A stretch of DNA of 21,170 bases from JAQVEM01 sp034660395 (GCA_034660395.1 JAYEJA010000027.1:1-21170); one strand, 5' to 3'. Numbered from the stretch's first letter, positions 1 to 7,804 are shown. Made by a program: numbers and translations. Notes: generated from the sequence alone by a model not told the origin.

Positions 1-111
1 ATGGAGATAAACCTCATATCCCCCATAGCCATGGAGGAAGGCCAGCGGTTTGCTATCCGTGAAGGCGGAAGAACCATTGGGGCAGGTAGTGTTACCAAGA
101 TACTGGAGTAA
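1..111 (+). CDS. tuf: Elongation factor Tu, C-terminal end (partial, 5' cut by window)
   Basis: The first 36 codons of the window read as the end of EF-Tu domain 3, including LISPIAMEEGQRFAIREGG and the ending GAGSVTKILE before TAA. EF-Tu is the GTPase that brings aminoacyl-tRNA to the ribosomal A site. The frame is open from base 1, so the start lies upstream. tuf just ahead of rpsJ is a classical str/S10 junction. This tail is about 51% G+C by hand count, clearly richer than the genes after it, with codons such as ATC, CCC, GCC and CGT. That may reflect strong codon selection on a very highly expressed gene. Confidence 0.93.
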   Translation: MEINLISPIAMEEGQRFAIREGGRTIGAGSVTKILE

Positions 112-145
112 ATAAGGGAAGTAAAAACAGGCAGGAGGAAAAATA

Positions 146-466
146 ATGGCAACAAGAAAGCTTGGCCAGAAAATTAGAATAAAATTAAAGGCTTATGACC
201 ATGAGGTAATAGACCGTTCGGCAAAAAAGATAATGGAAGCTGTTGAGAATTCAGGTGCTAAAGTATCGGGACCGATTCCTCTGCCTAATAGGAAAAATGT
301 TTATTGTGTTATAAGGTCTCCTCATGTAAATAAGGATTCAAGGGAACATTTTGAGATGAGGATACATAAAAGGCTTATAGATATTGTTGAGCTTACTCCA
401 AAAACAGTGGACTTACTCATGAGGTTAAGTTTACCGGCGGGAGTGGGAATAGAGATAAAGTCCTGA
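146..466 (+). CDS. rpsJ: 30S ribosomal protein S10
   Basis: This 106-residue protein has the S10 fold and conserved runs: KIRIKLKAYDHEVID near the N-terminus, a GPIPLPNRKNVYCVIRSPHVNKDSREHFEMR loop region split by variable residues, and the C-terminal VDLLMRLSLPAGVGIEIK. S10 sits in the 30S head and, as NusE, also takes part in transcription antitermination. The ATG at 146 follows a good GGAGGA site (about 133-138). It opens the S10 operon 34 bp after the tuf stop; I see no strong promoter in that gap, so read-through from tuf is likely. Confidence 0.97.
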   Translation: MATRKLGQKIRIKLKAYDHEVIDRSAKKIMEAVENSGAKVSGPIPLPNRKNVYCVIRSPHVNKDSREHFEMRIHKRLIDIVELTPKTVDLLMRLSLPAGVGIEIKS

Positions 467-505
467 TTAAGGTAAAGAGTTTGCTTTATGGAAAGTGAAT
501 TAAAA

Positions 506-1129
506 ATGATAAATGCAATATATGGAAAAAAAATTGGATGCACGCAGATATTTGGAGAGAACGGCGATGCATTGTTCGTTACAGCAATTGAAGCTGAGAA
601 ATGCGTGGTTGTCCAGGTAAAAAACAATGAGAAGGACGGGTATAACGCTCTGAAAGTAGGTCTGGGAAAAATTAAGGATAAAAAGGCATCAAGACCTCAT
701 AAGGGAGCGTTTACCAAGAATAAAGTTGATTTGAAAAAATATTTAAGAGAAATAAGAGTGGATGAATTTGACAGGGAGTATAAACCCGGCGACATTCTGG
801 ATGCCGGGATTTTTAAACCGGGGGATAAGGTTAAGATAACAGGTAAAAGCAAAGGAAAAGGTTTTACCGGTACAATAAAAAGGTACGGCTTTCACAGAGG
901 AAGGATGACACACGGCTCACATGCTCATAGAATACCGGGTGCGGTTGGAATGTGCGCGACGCCTGCAAAAATAGCAAAAGGGAAGAAAATGCCCGGAAGA
1001 ATGGGTGGAAAAAGGGTTACTGTGAAGGGTCTGGAAATAATTGATGTTAATAAAGAGCAAAATATGATTCTGGTCAGGGGAAGCGTCCCGGGTGCGAAAG
1101 GGAACCTGGTATTTTTAAAAAAGATTTAA
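506..1129 (+). CDS. rplC: 50S ribosomal protein L3
   Basis: L3 is an early-assembling 50S protein whose long loop reaches toward the peptidyl transferase centre. The family signature MINAIYGKKIGCTQIF starts at 506. The central loop FHRGRMTHGSHAHRIPGAVG and the later GKKMPGRMGG segment are typical. From 506 the product is 207 residues, the usual family length. The frame also has an ATG at 488 that would add six residues (MESELK). I prefer 506 because homologues begin near there and GGAAAG lies about 10 nt upstream, but the choice between the two is not certain. Confidence 0.95.
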   Translation: MINAIYGKKIGCTQIFGENGDALFVTAIEAEKCVVVQVKNNEKDGYNALKVGLGKIKDKKASRPHKGAFTKNKVDLKKYLREIRVDEFDREYKPGDILDAGIFKPGDKVKITGKSKGKGFTGTIKRYGFHRGRMTHGSHAHRIPGAVGMCATPAKIAKGKKMPGRMGGKRVTVKGLEIIDVNKEQNMILVRGSVPGAKGNLVFLKKI

Positions 1130-1156
1130 TTGGTTATTTTTTTTTGAGGAGAATTA

Positions 1157-1795
1157 ATGGGAAACTTGGCTGTTGTTAATACTAAAGGTGAAGAATTAGA
1201 AAAAATTAATATACCTAATAAGATAATCGGCCATAAGGCAAATAACGAGGTATTGTATCAGGAAGTAAGAAGATATCTCGCTTCTCAGAGGTCCGGTACG
1301 CATAAAGCAAAGGGTAGAAGTGAAGTTAGGGGCGGAGGCAGAAAGCCCTGGAGGCAGAAAGGTACGGGTAATGCCAGAGCCGGTTCCAACAGGTCTCCCA
1401 TATGGAGAGGCGGAGGTGTAATTTTTGGACCGGTTCCAAGAGATTATTCTTTTAAATTAAATAAAAAAGTAATAAGAAAATCGAAATTAATGGTACTGTC
1501 GGATAAGTTTAAGAATAAGAAGATAATCGTGCTGGATAAACTGGAGTTTAAAAAACCGGAAACGAAGAAAGCAGCCGGGATATTAGAAAAGCTTAATTTA
1601 GGCAGTGAAAAGGTATTGATGGTTTTTGATAGTCTGGATAATAATGAAGTGAAATCATTTAGAAATATAAAAAATGTCGCAGTGGAGAGTGTAAAAGGTT
1701 TAAATGTGTATATTATGATAATAGCAGATTTTATAGTTTTTACTAAAAGCTCACTTAATGATTTTGTTGGAAGGTTGAAAAATGAAAGATCCTAG
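1157..1795 (+). CDS. rplD: 50S ribosomal protein L4
   Basis: L4 lines the exit tunnel with its extended loop, visible here as RSGTHKAKGRSEVRGGG followed by KPWRQKGTGNARAGS and PIWRGGGVIFGP (roughly residues 46-95). The 212-residue length is normal. The ATG at 1157 follows TTGAGGAGAATTA, a clear ribosome binding site. The 3' end overlaps rplW by 14 nt, which suggests translational coupling. In E. coli L4 also represses its own operon; nothing here shows whether that applies. The C-terminal third is less conserved to my eye than the loop. Confidence 0.96.
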   Translation: MGNLAVVNTKGEELEKINIPNKIIGHKANNEVLYQEVRRYLASQRSGTHKAKGRSEVRGGGRKPWRQKGTGNARAGSNRSPIWRGGGVIFGPVPRDYSFKLNKKVIRKSKLMVLSDKFKNKKIIVLDKLEFKKPETKKAAGILEKLNLGSEKVLMVFDSLDNNEVKSFRNIKNVAVESVKGLNVYIMIIADFIVFTKSSLNDFVGRLKNERS

Positions 1796-2069
1796 GGATA
1801 TAATAATTTCTCCGGTGGTATCGGAAAAAAGCTATGCCGGAGTTCAGAATAAAAGATATTCTTTTTTTGTCGATATTAGGGCGGAAAAAGGTGAGATAAA
1901 GAAGGCGATTGAGGAGATATTTAAGGTCAGGGTTTTAAAGGTAAACACCATGAATATTAAGTCAAAGCCAAAAAGGCTGGGTAGGTCAATTGGAACCAGC
2001 TCAAAGAAGAAGAGAGCGGTTGTTACGCTTGGTAAAAATGATAAAATTGACTTTTTTGAATCGGTTTAA
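1782..2069 (+). CDS. rplW: 50S ribosomal protein L23
   Basis: L23 sits at the tunnel exit and is the docking site for trigger factor and SRP. The 95-residue product shows the family start (DPRDIIISPVVSEKSY), the middle YSFFVDIRAEKGEIKKAIEEIF, and the KVNTMNIKSKPKRLGR loop. The ATG lies inside the end of rplD, with GGAAGG shortly upstream. No other in-frame start gives the conserved N-terminus. Confidence 0.96.
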   Translation: MKDPRDIIISPVVSEKSYAGVQNKRYSFFVDIRAEKGEIKKAIEEIFKVRVLKVNTMNIKSKPKRLGRSIGTSSKKKRAVVTLGKNDKIDFFESV

Positions 2070-2090
2070 TTCGATCTGGAGGTATTTAAA

Positions 2091-2921
2091 TTGGCTGTTA
2101 AAAAATATAAGCCCGTAACTTCTGGCAGAAGATTTGAAACAGTTTCGGACTTTTCTGTTTTAACTAAGAAAAAACCGGAAAAGTCTTTGACCAGGTCTTT
2201 AAAAAGAGATGCCGGTAGAAATAATAATGGAAGGATCACCAGAAGACACAGCGGGAAAGGGCATAAGAGATTGTACAGGATTGTGGATTTTAAAAGGCTG
2301 AGAGACGGTATTCCTGCCAGGGTGGAAGCAATTGAGTATGACCCTAACAGGAGTGCAAGAATTGCCCTGTTGAGCTATAAGGACGGCAAAAAAAGTTATA
2401 TAGTTGCTCCTTTGAAATTAAAGGTGGGAGATGTATTGCTGTCGGGAGAGAAAGTTGATATCAAGCCCGGTAACTCCCTGCAGTTAAAGAATATTCCGGT
2501 TGGAACCATAATTCACAATGTGGAGTTAAAAAAAGGCAAAGGTGCGGAACTTGCGAGGTCTGCCGGTACGAATGCCCGGCTTCTTGCAAGAGAGGGCAGG
2601 TATGCAAGCATAAAGCTCCCGTCAGGTGAGGTAAGGATGGTAGATATAGAGTGCAGAGCATGTATCGGACAGGTCGGGAATACGACACATGAAATAATAA
2701 AGCTGGGCAAGGCAGGAAGAAAGAGATGGCTTGGCATAAGGCCGTCGGTTAGAGGAACGGTAATGAATCCTATAGATCACCCTCATGGCGGAGGGGAAGG
2801 GAAGAATAAAAGTGCCGGGAGAAATCCGGTGTCTCCCTGGGGTAAGCCGACCCTGGGATATAGGACCAGAAAGAAAAAGAATAAAAGTAATAAATATATA
2901 ATCAGGCGAAGAAAAAAGTAA
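2091..2921 (+). CDS. rplB: 50S ribosomal protein L2 (TTG start)
   Basis: L2 joins the subunits and supports the peptidyl transferase region. It has 276 residues, the normal length. The C-terminal HPHGGGEGK motif (about residues 230-238), the region of E. coli His229, is intact, as are the following SPWGKPTLGYRTRKK and the basic tail. The start is TTG at 2091, 7-10 nt after CTGGAGG (2077-2082). The translation AVKKYKPVTSGRRF is the standard L2 N-terminus, so no later ATG is plausible. Confidence 0.97.
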   Translation: MAVKKYKPVTSGRRFETVSDFSVLTKKKPEKSLTRSLKRDAGRNNNGRITRRHSGKGHKRLYRIVDFKRLRDGIPARVEAIEYDPNRSARIALLSYKDGKKSYIVAPLKLKVGDVLLSGEKVDIKPGNSLQLKNIPVGTIIHNVELKKGKGAELARSAGTNARLLAREGRYASIKLPSGEVRMVDIECRACIGQVGNTTHEIIKLGKAGRKRWLGIRPSVRGTVMNPIDHPHGGGEGKNKSAGRNPVSPWGKPTLGYRTRKKKNKSNKYIIRRRKK

Positions 2922-2955
2922 AATATTTAGTTTTTAAATTTAGAGGAGGATTAAA

Positions 2956-3249
2956 GTGTCAAGGTCTTTAAAGAAGGGGCCTTTTGCAGAGGTAAAATTG
3001 TTAGAGAAAATAAGCAAGCTGAATGAATCAGGTGAAAAGAAGATTATAAAAACATGGTCAAGGAGTTCAACCATTTTCCCTGAAATGGTTGGGCACACCA
3101 TAGCTGTTCATGACGGAAGAAGGCATATTCCGGTTTTTGTAACGGAGTCTATGGTAGGACACAAACTGGGTGAATTTGCACCTACAAGGTCTATAAGGCC
3201 GCATGTTTTTAAGGGGAAAAGCGAAAAGGTTGCTACTGTAAAGCAATAG
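2956..3249 (+). CDS. rpsS: 30S ribosomal protein S19 (GTG start)
   Basis: S19 is in the 30S head and contacts S13 and the A-site finger of the 50S. The 97-residue sequence has the invariant SRSLKKGPF N-terminus, WSRSSTIFPEMVGHTIAVHDGRRHIPV in two runs, and GHKLGEFAPTR. GTG at 2956 follows GAGGAGGA with 5 nt spacing, a very strong site. The end (KSEKVATVKQ) is ordinary. Confidence 0.97.
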   Translation: MSRSLKKGPFAEVKLLEKISKLNESGEKKIIKTWSRSSTIFPEMVGHTIAVHDGRRHIPVFVTESMVGHKLGEFAPTRSIRPHVFKGKSEKVATVKQ

Positions 3250-3270
3250 GCAGCTTGCAGAAATGTAATG

Positions 3271-3276
3271 AGGAGG
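3271..3276 (+). promoter_or_regulatory. Ribosome binding site that fixes the rplV start
   Basis: AGGAGG, 8 nt before TTG at 3285. It supports the internal TTG over the upstream TTG at 3255, which lies ahead of this site. Confidence 0.8.
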
Positions 3277-3284
3277 TTTACGCT

Positions 3285-3632
3285 TTGGAAGCAAAGGCAG
3301 TTGAGAGATATATAAGAATATCTCCAAGAAAAATAAGATATATAGTAGATATGATAAAGTCAAAGCCTGTAGAAGATGTTATAGGTATATTAACTTTAAC
3401 GCCTAAAGGAGCTGCTGCTGCAGTGAAGAAAGCTGTAGAGAGTGCTGTAGCAAATGCTACAGAGAACCATGAAATGAATGAGGAAGATTTGTTTATATCA
3501 AAAATAGTGGTAAGCGAAGGTCCGGTTTTAAAAAGATTTAAGCCGAGAGCCAGGGGCAGAGCTACAAGGATAAGGAAAAGAACTGCCCATCTGTCAGTTT
3601 ACATATCTGACGGTAAGGATAAGGAGGAATAA
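3285..3632 (+). CDS. rplV: 50S ribosomal protein L22 (TTG start)
   Basis: L22 forms part of the exit tunnel wall through a long beta-hairpin, seen here at KRFKPRARGRATRIRKRTAHL. The family N-terminus EAKAVERYIRISPRKIR begins right after TTG at 3285, which has AGGAGG 8 nt upstream (3271-3276). That gives 115 residues, as in homologues. The frame can be extended to a TTG at 3255, but that adds ten unconserved residues and has no ribosome binding site, so I reject it. Confidence 0.94.
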   Translation: MEAKAVERYIRISPRKIRYIVDMIKSKPVEDVIGILTLTPKGAAAAVKKAVESAVANATENHEMNEEDLFISKIVVSEGPVLKRFKPRARGRATRIRKRTAHLSVYISDGKDKEE

Positions 3633-3633
3633 G

Positions 3634-4332
3634 ATGGGACAAAAAGTGAATCCTGTTGGTCTGAGGATCGGAGTTAATAAAAGCTGGCAATCCAGGTGGT
3701 TTGCTTCAAAAGATTATTCCAGGCTTCTTAAGGAGGATATAACCATAAGAAGCACAATTGAGAAACAGCTTGGAAATGCAGGGATCTCAAAAATAGTAAT
3801 TGAAAGGACGGAAGAAGAAGTAAAAGTTGATGTGCATACTTCCAAACCGGGAATAGTTATTGGAAGAAGAGGTGCAACCATTAATGATATCAGGGATCTG
3901 ATAGAGAAGAAAACAGGAAGTATTATACAGTTAAATATAATAGAAATAAAAAAGCCGGAGCTGATTGCAAAGTTAGTAGCGGAAGGAATTGCCTCGCAAC
4001 TGGAGGGCAGAGTCAGTTTCAGGAAAGCTATGAAGAAAGCTGTTTCATTATGTATGAGAGCAGGAGCAAAAGGTATAAGAGTCCAGTGCTCTGGAAGATT
4101 GGGCGGAGCAGAGATGGCAAGGACCGAATGGTACAGAGAAGGAAGAGTTCCGCTCCATACCCTGAGGGCAAATATTGATTATGGATTTGTAGAAGCAAAT
4201 ACAACTTTTGGAAAAATCGGGGTTAAAGTATGGATATATCTTGGGGATATAATTCTTGATAAAGAAGAAATGGAAAAAACAGGGCAGTCGAGAAGAAAGA
4301 ATAAAAAAGAAAAAAAAGCTGGCAAAGGTTAG
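3634..4332 (+). CDS. rpsC: 30S ribosomal protein S3
   Basis: S3 lies at the mRNA entry tunnel and contributes to helicase activity. The 232-residue product starts MGQKVNPVGLR and carries a type II KH domain with the GRRG loop at residues 77-80 (GIVIGRRGATINDI). The C-terminal domain includes RVQCSGRLGGAEMARTEW and GRVPLHTLRANIDYG. The last ~20 residues are Lys/Arg rich. The gene begins 1 nt after the rplV stop, with AAGGAGGA overlapping the rplV end. Confidence 0.97.
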   Translation: MGQKVNPVGLRIGVNKSWQSRWFASKDYSRLLKEDITIRSTIEKQLGNAGISKIVIERTEEEVKVDVHTSKPGIVIGRRGATINDIRDLIEKKTGSIIQLNIIEIKKPELIAKLVAEGIASQLEGRVSFRKAMKKAVSLCMRAGAKGIRVQCSGRLGGAEMARTEWYREGRVPLHTLRANIDYGFVEANTTFGKIGVKVWIYLGDIILDKEEMEKTGQSRRKNKKEKKAGKG

Positions 4333-4341
4333 GAGATATAT

Positions 4342-4761
4342 ATGGCAGCGATGCTGATACCTAAAAGGGTAAAATATAGAAAAGTTCAGAGAGGTAAAAT
4401 GAAAGGACGGGCAAAAGGAGGCACAAAGCTTTCTTTTGGCGAGTACGGACTGCAGGCGCTGGAGTCCGGGTGGCTGACAAGCAGACAGCTGGAAGCTGCA
4501 AGAGTAGCTCTGACAAGATATATAAAAAGGGGCGGTAAAGTATGGATAAATGCTTTTCCACATAAACCGGTGACAAAGAAACCGGCTGAAACCCGTATGG
4601 GCGGAGGGAAAGGCATACCGGAGAACTGGGTAGCCGTGGTTAAACCCGGTAAAATATTGTTTGAAATCTCAGGAGTTAGCATGGATGTGGCAAAAGAGGC
4701 AATCAGGCTTGCTTCCAGTAAATTGTCAATAAAAACAAAGTTTGTTTATGAAGAATTGTAA
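4342..4761 (+). CDS. rplP: 50S ribosomal protein L16
   Basis: L16 helps shape the A- and P-site tRNA region of the 50S. The 139 residues include the N-terminal MLIPKRVKYRKVQRG, the middle FGEYGLQALESGWLTSRQLEAAR, and the GGGKG segment (about residues 88-92). Length and order are standard. It follows rpsC by 9 bp with AGGAGAT as ribosome binding site. Confidence 0.97.
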   Translation: MAAMLIPKRVKYRKVQRGKMKGRAKGGTKLSFGEYGLQALESGWLTSRQLEAARVALTRYIKRGGKVWINAFPHKPVTKKPAETRMGGGKGIPENWVAVVKPGKILFEISGVSMDVAKEAIRLASSKLSIKTKFVYEEL

Positions 4762-4776
4762 GTGATTGGATAAGAA

Positions 4777-5034
4777 ATGAAAGTAAGTGAAATAAGAGAA
4801 AGTACCAGGGAAGAATTAGAAGCGAAACTTCTGGAGGTAAAAAAGAGCGTGTTTAATTTAAAGTTCCAGAAGGCAACCGGGCAGCTAGAGAATCCTTTAA
4901 AGATAAGGAATTTAAGGAAGGATATTGCAAGGATAGAAACTCTTCTCAAGGAGAAGGAACTTAACAAAGAAAACGAGAAAAAACCTGAAAAGAAAGTTAG
5001 TAAAAAAGTTAAAAAGAAAGGTTTAAGGAAATAA
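4777..5034 (+). CDS. rpmC: 50S ribosomal protein L29 with Lys/Glu-rich tail
   Basis: L29 is a small two-helix protein next to L23 at the tunnel exit. The family core covers residues 1 to about 60, with the EIRESTREELEAKL helix, the LKFQKATGQLENPLKIRNLRK stretch (split by small variations) and RKDIARIETLLKEKE. The product is 85 residues, whereas most bacterial L29 are about 60-70. The extra C-terminal ~25 residues are low complexity, alternating Lys with Glu then Lys with Val. The ribosome binding site before the ATG is weak (GGATAAG), so coupling to rplP 15 nt upstream is plausible. Confidence 0.95.
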   Translation: MKVSEIRESTREELEAKLLEVKKSVFNLKFQKATGQLENPLKIRNLRKDIARIETLLKEKELNKENEKKPEKKVSKKVKKKGLRK

Positions 5035-5044
5035 AGGGGGATTT

Positions 5045-5299
5045 TTGGAAAGAGGAAAATTAAAAACAAGAGTGGGGACAGTAGTAAGTGGCCGTATGGA
5101 AAAGACAGTAGTTGTAGCAACGGAATCTCATTATAAGCACCCTTTATATAAAAAGATTTTAAAGAAGGAAAGAAGATTTAAAGTTCATGACCCTGATAAT
5201 GTTTGCAAGATGGGTGATGTGATAAAAATCTCAGAAACAAGGCCTTTAAGCAGGACAAAAAGCTGGAGGCTGGTAGAAGTAGTAAAGAAAGCAGAGTAA
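5045..5299 (+). CDS. rpsQ: 30S ribosomal protein S17 (TTG start)
   Basis: S17 is a primary 16S rRNA binding protein with an OB fold. The 84 residues contain RVGTVVSGRMEKTVVVATES, HPLYKKILKKERRFKVHD and the end GDVIKISETRPLSRTKSWRLVEV, all classical. TTG at 5045 follows AAGGGGG (5034-5040) by 4-5 nt. The N-terminus ERGKLKTRVG fits homologues, so TTG is the start rather than a later ATG. Confidence 0.96.
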   Translation: MERGKLKTRVGTVVSGRMEKTVVVATESHYKHPLYKKILKKERRFKVHDPDNVCKMGDVIKISETRPLSRTKSWRLVEVVKKAE

Positions 5300-5314
5300 G
5301 AAGGAATTTGGAAA

Positions 5315-5683
5315 ATGATTCAAGCTGAGAGCAAAGTAAATGTAGCAGACAATACGGGAGCAAGGCAGATTAAGTGTATCAAGGTTTTGGGCGGCTCCAG
5401 GAGGAGATATGCACGTATTGGTGATATTTTTGTTGCTGCAGTAAAGGATGCAAATCCTGGAGGCGTGGTGAAAAAGAGTGATATTGTAAAAGCTGTACTT
5501 GTCAGGTCGAAAAAGACGTACAGAAGACCGGATGGCTCATATGTAAGATTTGATGATAATGCAGCAGTTATTATCGATGCGCAGAATAATCCCAGAGGAA
5601 CAAGGATATTCGGGCCGGTAGCCCGGGAGCTGAGGGGTAAGAATTTTATGAAAATAATATCGCTATCACCTGAAGTAATTTAG
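5315..5683 (+). CDS. rplN: 50S ribosomal protein L14
   Basis: L14 is at the subunit interface, near bridge B8, and binds L19. It has exactly the common 122 residues, starts MIQAESKVNVADNTGAR and includes the KCIKVLGGSRRRYARIGD and KKSDIVKAVLVRSKK segments and the GTRIFGPVARELR motif near the C-terminus. It is the first gene of the spc part of the cluster, only 15 nt after rpsQ, so S10 and spc are probably one transcript here. Confidence 0.97.
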   Translation: MIQAESKVNVADNTGARQIKCIKVLGGSRRRYARIGDIFVAAVKDANPGGVVKKSDIVKAVLVRSKKTYRRPDGSYVRFDDNAAVIIDAQNNPRGTRIFGPVARELRGKNFMKIISLSPEVI

Positions 5684-5711
5684 TTATGTTGATTTATGGA
5701 GCAGAGAAAAT

Positions 5712-6023
5712 ATGTTGAAAATAAAGAAAAATGACAAAGTTAAAATTATAAAAGGAAAAGACAGGGGTAAGACTGGAAAAGTACTCCGGATAGAGTCTTT
5801 GAAGAATAGATTATATGTTGAGGGTATCAATATAGTTAGAAAGCATATGAGACAGAAAGACCAGAACAAGCCGGGGGGAATTCTTAAAAAAGAAGGCCCG
5901 ATTAACATGTCAAATGTTGAGCTGATTTGTCCTAATTGCGGAAAACCGGCAAGAGTGGGCTTTATAGTTAAGGAATCGGGTGTGAAAACAAGAGTATGCA
6001 GAAAGTGCAAGCAGGAAATATAG
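5712..6023 (+). CDS. rplX: 50S ribosomal protein L24, zinc-ribbon form
   Basis: L24 starts 50S assembly and sits at the tunnel exit. Residues 6-37 form the KOW motif (NDKVKIIKGKDRGKTGKVLRI). The C-terminal part has two CxxC pairs, C73/C76 and C96/C99, which look like an intact zinc ribbon; many L24 proteins have lost these cysteines. The length of 103 is normal. The ATG at 5712 follows GGAGCAGAGA. Confidence 0.96.
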   Translation: MLKIKKNDKVKIIKGKDRGKTGKVLRIESLKNRLYVEGINIVRKHMRQKDQNKPGGILKKEGPINMSNVELICPNCGKPARVGFIVKESGVKTRVCRKCKQEI

Positions 6024-6043
6024 GAGAGGTTTTGGGGGTATTA

Positions 6044-6586
6044 ATGGAGCCGAGATTAAAGGAAAAATATAAAAAAGAAATTGTTCCGAAAATGTTAAAG
6101 GAACATAAATTTGAAAATATAATGGAAGTTCCGAGAGTAGAGAAAATATGCGTTAATATGGGAGTTGGCTCTGCAACACAAAATTCAAAGGAACTGGAAT
6201 CGGCCAGTAATGATCTGGCTATGATTACAGGGCAGAGACCTGTTATAACCAAGGCAAAAAAGTCTATTGCAGGCTTTAAGATAAGAAAGGGCAATCCTAT
6301 AGGATGCATGGTTACTCTGAGGGGAAAGAGGATGTATGAATTTCTGGATAGGTTATTGAATATAGCAATCCCCAGAATAAAGGACTTTAGAGGTCTTTCC
6401 AGAAAAAGTTTCGATGGCAGGGGGAATTATACCATTGGAATAAAAGAACAACTTGTTTTCCCGGAAGTTGACTATGATAATATTTTAAGTGTCAAGGGTA
6501 TGAATATAACTATAAATACCAATGCGAAAAATAATGAGGAAGCGTTATTTCTACTGGAGGAATTTGGATTTCCTTTTAAAAAATAG
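6044..6586 (+). CDS. rplE: 50S ribosomal protein L5
   Basis: L5 binds 5S rRNA and contacts P-site tRNA. The N-terminus EPRLKEKYKKEIVPKMLKE begins at ATG 6044 and gives 180 residues, the family norm. Later motifs are GQRPVITKAKKSIAGFKIRKG, LRGKRMYEFLDRL and GNYTIGIKEQLVFPE. The frame can be carried back to ATG 5996 inside rplX, but those 16 residues are unconserved. Both GGAGAGG (6023-6029) and GGGGG (6034-6038) lie ahead of 6044. Confidence 0.95.
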   Translation: MEPRLKEKYKKEIVPKMLKEHKFENIMEVPRVEKICVNMGVGSATQNSKELESASNDLAMITGQRPVITKAKKSIAGFKIRKGNPIGCMVTLRGKRMYEFLDRLLNIAIPRIKDFRGLSRKSFDGRGNYTIGIKEQLVFPEVDYDNILSVKGMNITINTNAKNNEEALFLLEEFGFPFKK

Positions 6587-6615
6587 AAAATTTGATGTTT
6601 AAGGAGTAATTTATT

Positions 6616-6801
6616 GTGGCGAGGAAAGCACTTATTGAAAAACAAAAAAAACAGGCTAAATATAAAACAAGAGAATATAACAGGTGTTTTATATGCGGCA
6701 GGTCCAGGAGTTATATAAGAAAGTTTGGCCTGTGCAGGATTTGCCTTAGAAAATTGGCTCATGAAGGCAAAATTCCTGGGCTGACCAAGTCAAGCTGGTA
6801 A
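6616..6801 (+). CDS. rpsN: 30S ribosomal protein S14, zinc form (type Z, GTG start)
   Basis: This short S14 has 61 residues with cysteines C24, C27, C40 and C43 in two CxxC pairs (CFICGRS and CRICLRK), the zinc-knuckle form also called rpsZ. The longer, cysteine-free type is absent from this spot. The C-terminus GKIPGLTKSSW is diagnostic. GTG at 6616 follows AAGGAG with 9 nt spacing. S14 helps place S3 and S10 in the 30S head. Confidence 0.97.
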   Translation: MARKALIEKQKKQAKYKTREYNRCFICGRSRSYIRKFGLCRICLRKLAHEGKIPGLTKSSW

Positions 6802-6814
6802 AAGGAGGATTTTT

Positions 6815-7219
6815 ATGTCAGGAGTTACTGACCCTATTTCAGATACGCTGACCAGGATACGGAATGGCGGTGTTGCTAAAATGGAAAGCGTCAATGTGCC
6901 TTATTCAAAGCTTAAGGCGGAAATAGCGGGTATATTAAATAAAGAAGGGTATATAAAAAGTTTTGAAGTCGATAAGGACGAAGGGCCTGGCGGCATGATT
7001 AAAATATTTTTGAAATATAGTAAAAATGGCAAATTCGCTATTAGCGGATTAAAGAGAATAAGCAAGCCGGGACTGAGGGTTTATGCCAAAAAGGATGAAA
7101 TTCCAAAAGTTCTTGGTGGACTGGGAGTATCTTTATTGTCCACGTCAAAGGGGCTGCTCACGGGCAAAGATGCTAAAAAGCAGCAGGTTGGCGGCGAAGT
7201 AATATGTTTTGTTTGGTAG
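6815..7219 (+). CDS. rpsH: 30S ribosomal protein S8
   Basis: S8 binds the central domain of 16S rRNA and in E. coli represses the spc operon. The 134 residues start SGVTDPISDTLTRIRNG and end with the conserved VSLLSTSKGLLTGKDAKKQQVGGEVICFVW region, read in parts. AAAGGAGGA just before the ATG makes a very strong site. Spacing to rpsN is 13 nt. Confidence 0.97.
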   Translation: MSGVTDPISDTLTRIRNGGVAKMESVNVPYSKLKAEIAGILNKEGYIKSFEVDKDEGPGGMIKIFLKYSKNGKFAISGLKRISKPGLRVYAKKDEIPKVLGGLGVSLLSTSKGLLTGKDAKKQQVGGEVICFVW

Positions 7220-7234
7220 AAAGGTGATTTTAAA

Positions 7235-7786
7235 GTGTCAAGGTTAGGAAAGAGACCTGTTAATATACCGGAAGGTGCAGAGATTAAAATAGATAAGAAT
7301 ATCATAGGTGTAAAGGGCAAGCTTGGGGAGCTCTCGCTGAAGTTTGATAAATCTTCTATAAAATTAAATATTGAAGATAACAGGATTGTAATAAGTCCTG
7401 TTTCAAAAAGTAAAGAAAGCAGGGCGAAGTACGGGCTTTATAGAAGTCTTATCAATAACATGGTAATAGGTGTGACAGATGGTTTTACCAAAACGCTAAA
7501 GGTAGTCGGTGTAGGTTATAGAGCAGCTAAAAAGGGAGATAAGCTGGAACTATCTGTGGGTTATTCAAATCCGGCGGTAGTGGAACCCCCGGAGGGAATA
7601 ACTTTTGATGTTGTTGATAATAACATAATTAAAGTTAATGGCATTGATAAACAGTTAGTTGGGGAAGTAGCTGCAGAGATTAGAGGAATAAGGGAACCTG
7701 AACCTTATAAGGGCAAAGGTATAAGATATGAAAAAGAAGTTGTAAGAAGAAAAGTAGGAAAGGCGGCTATTACTACTACGACTTAA
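7235..7786 (+). CDS. rplF: 50S ribosomal protein L6 (GTG start)
   Basis: L6 lies near the GTPase centre and has two similar domains. The 183-residue sequence has the N-terminal SRLGKRPVNIPEG and the C-terminal signature PEPYKGKGIRYEKEVVRRKVGKA. The N-terminal domain covers about residues 1-82 and the second about 83-175. GTG at 7235 follows AAAGGTG, and the translated start is the expected one. Confidence 0.97.
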   Translation: MSRLGKRPVNIPEGAEIKIDKNIIGVKGKLGELSLKFDKSSIKLNIEDNRIVISPVSKSKESRAKYGLYRSLINNMVIGVTDGFTKTLKVVGVGYRAAKKGDKLELSVGYSNPAVVEPPEGITFDVVDNNIIKVNGIDKQLVGEVAAEIRGIREPEPYKGKGIRYEKEVVRRKVGKAAITTTT

Positions 7787-7804
7787 ATTTTTGCGGGAGT
7801 TATT

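Noticed and set aside
488..505. ATG 488 as the start of rplC
   Set aside because: Possible, but adds six unconserved residues; the family N-terminus begins at 506. Kept only as an alternative.
4048..4563. Minus-strand open frame of 171 codons across rpsC and rplP
   Set aside because: Shadow of two certain ribosomal protein genes, with skewed Phe/Ser/Cys composition.
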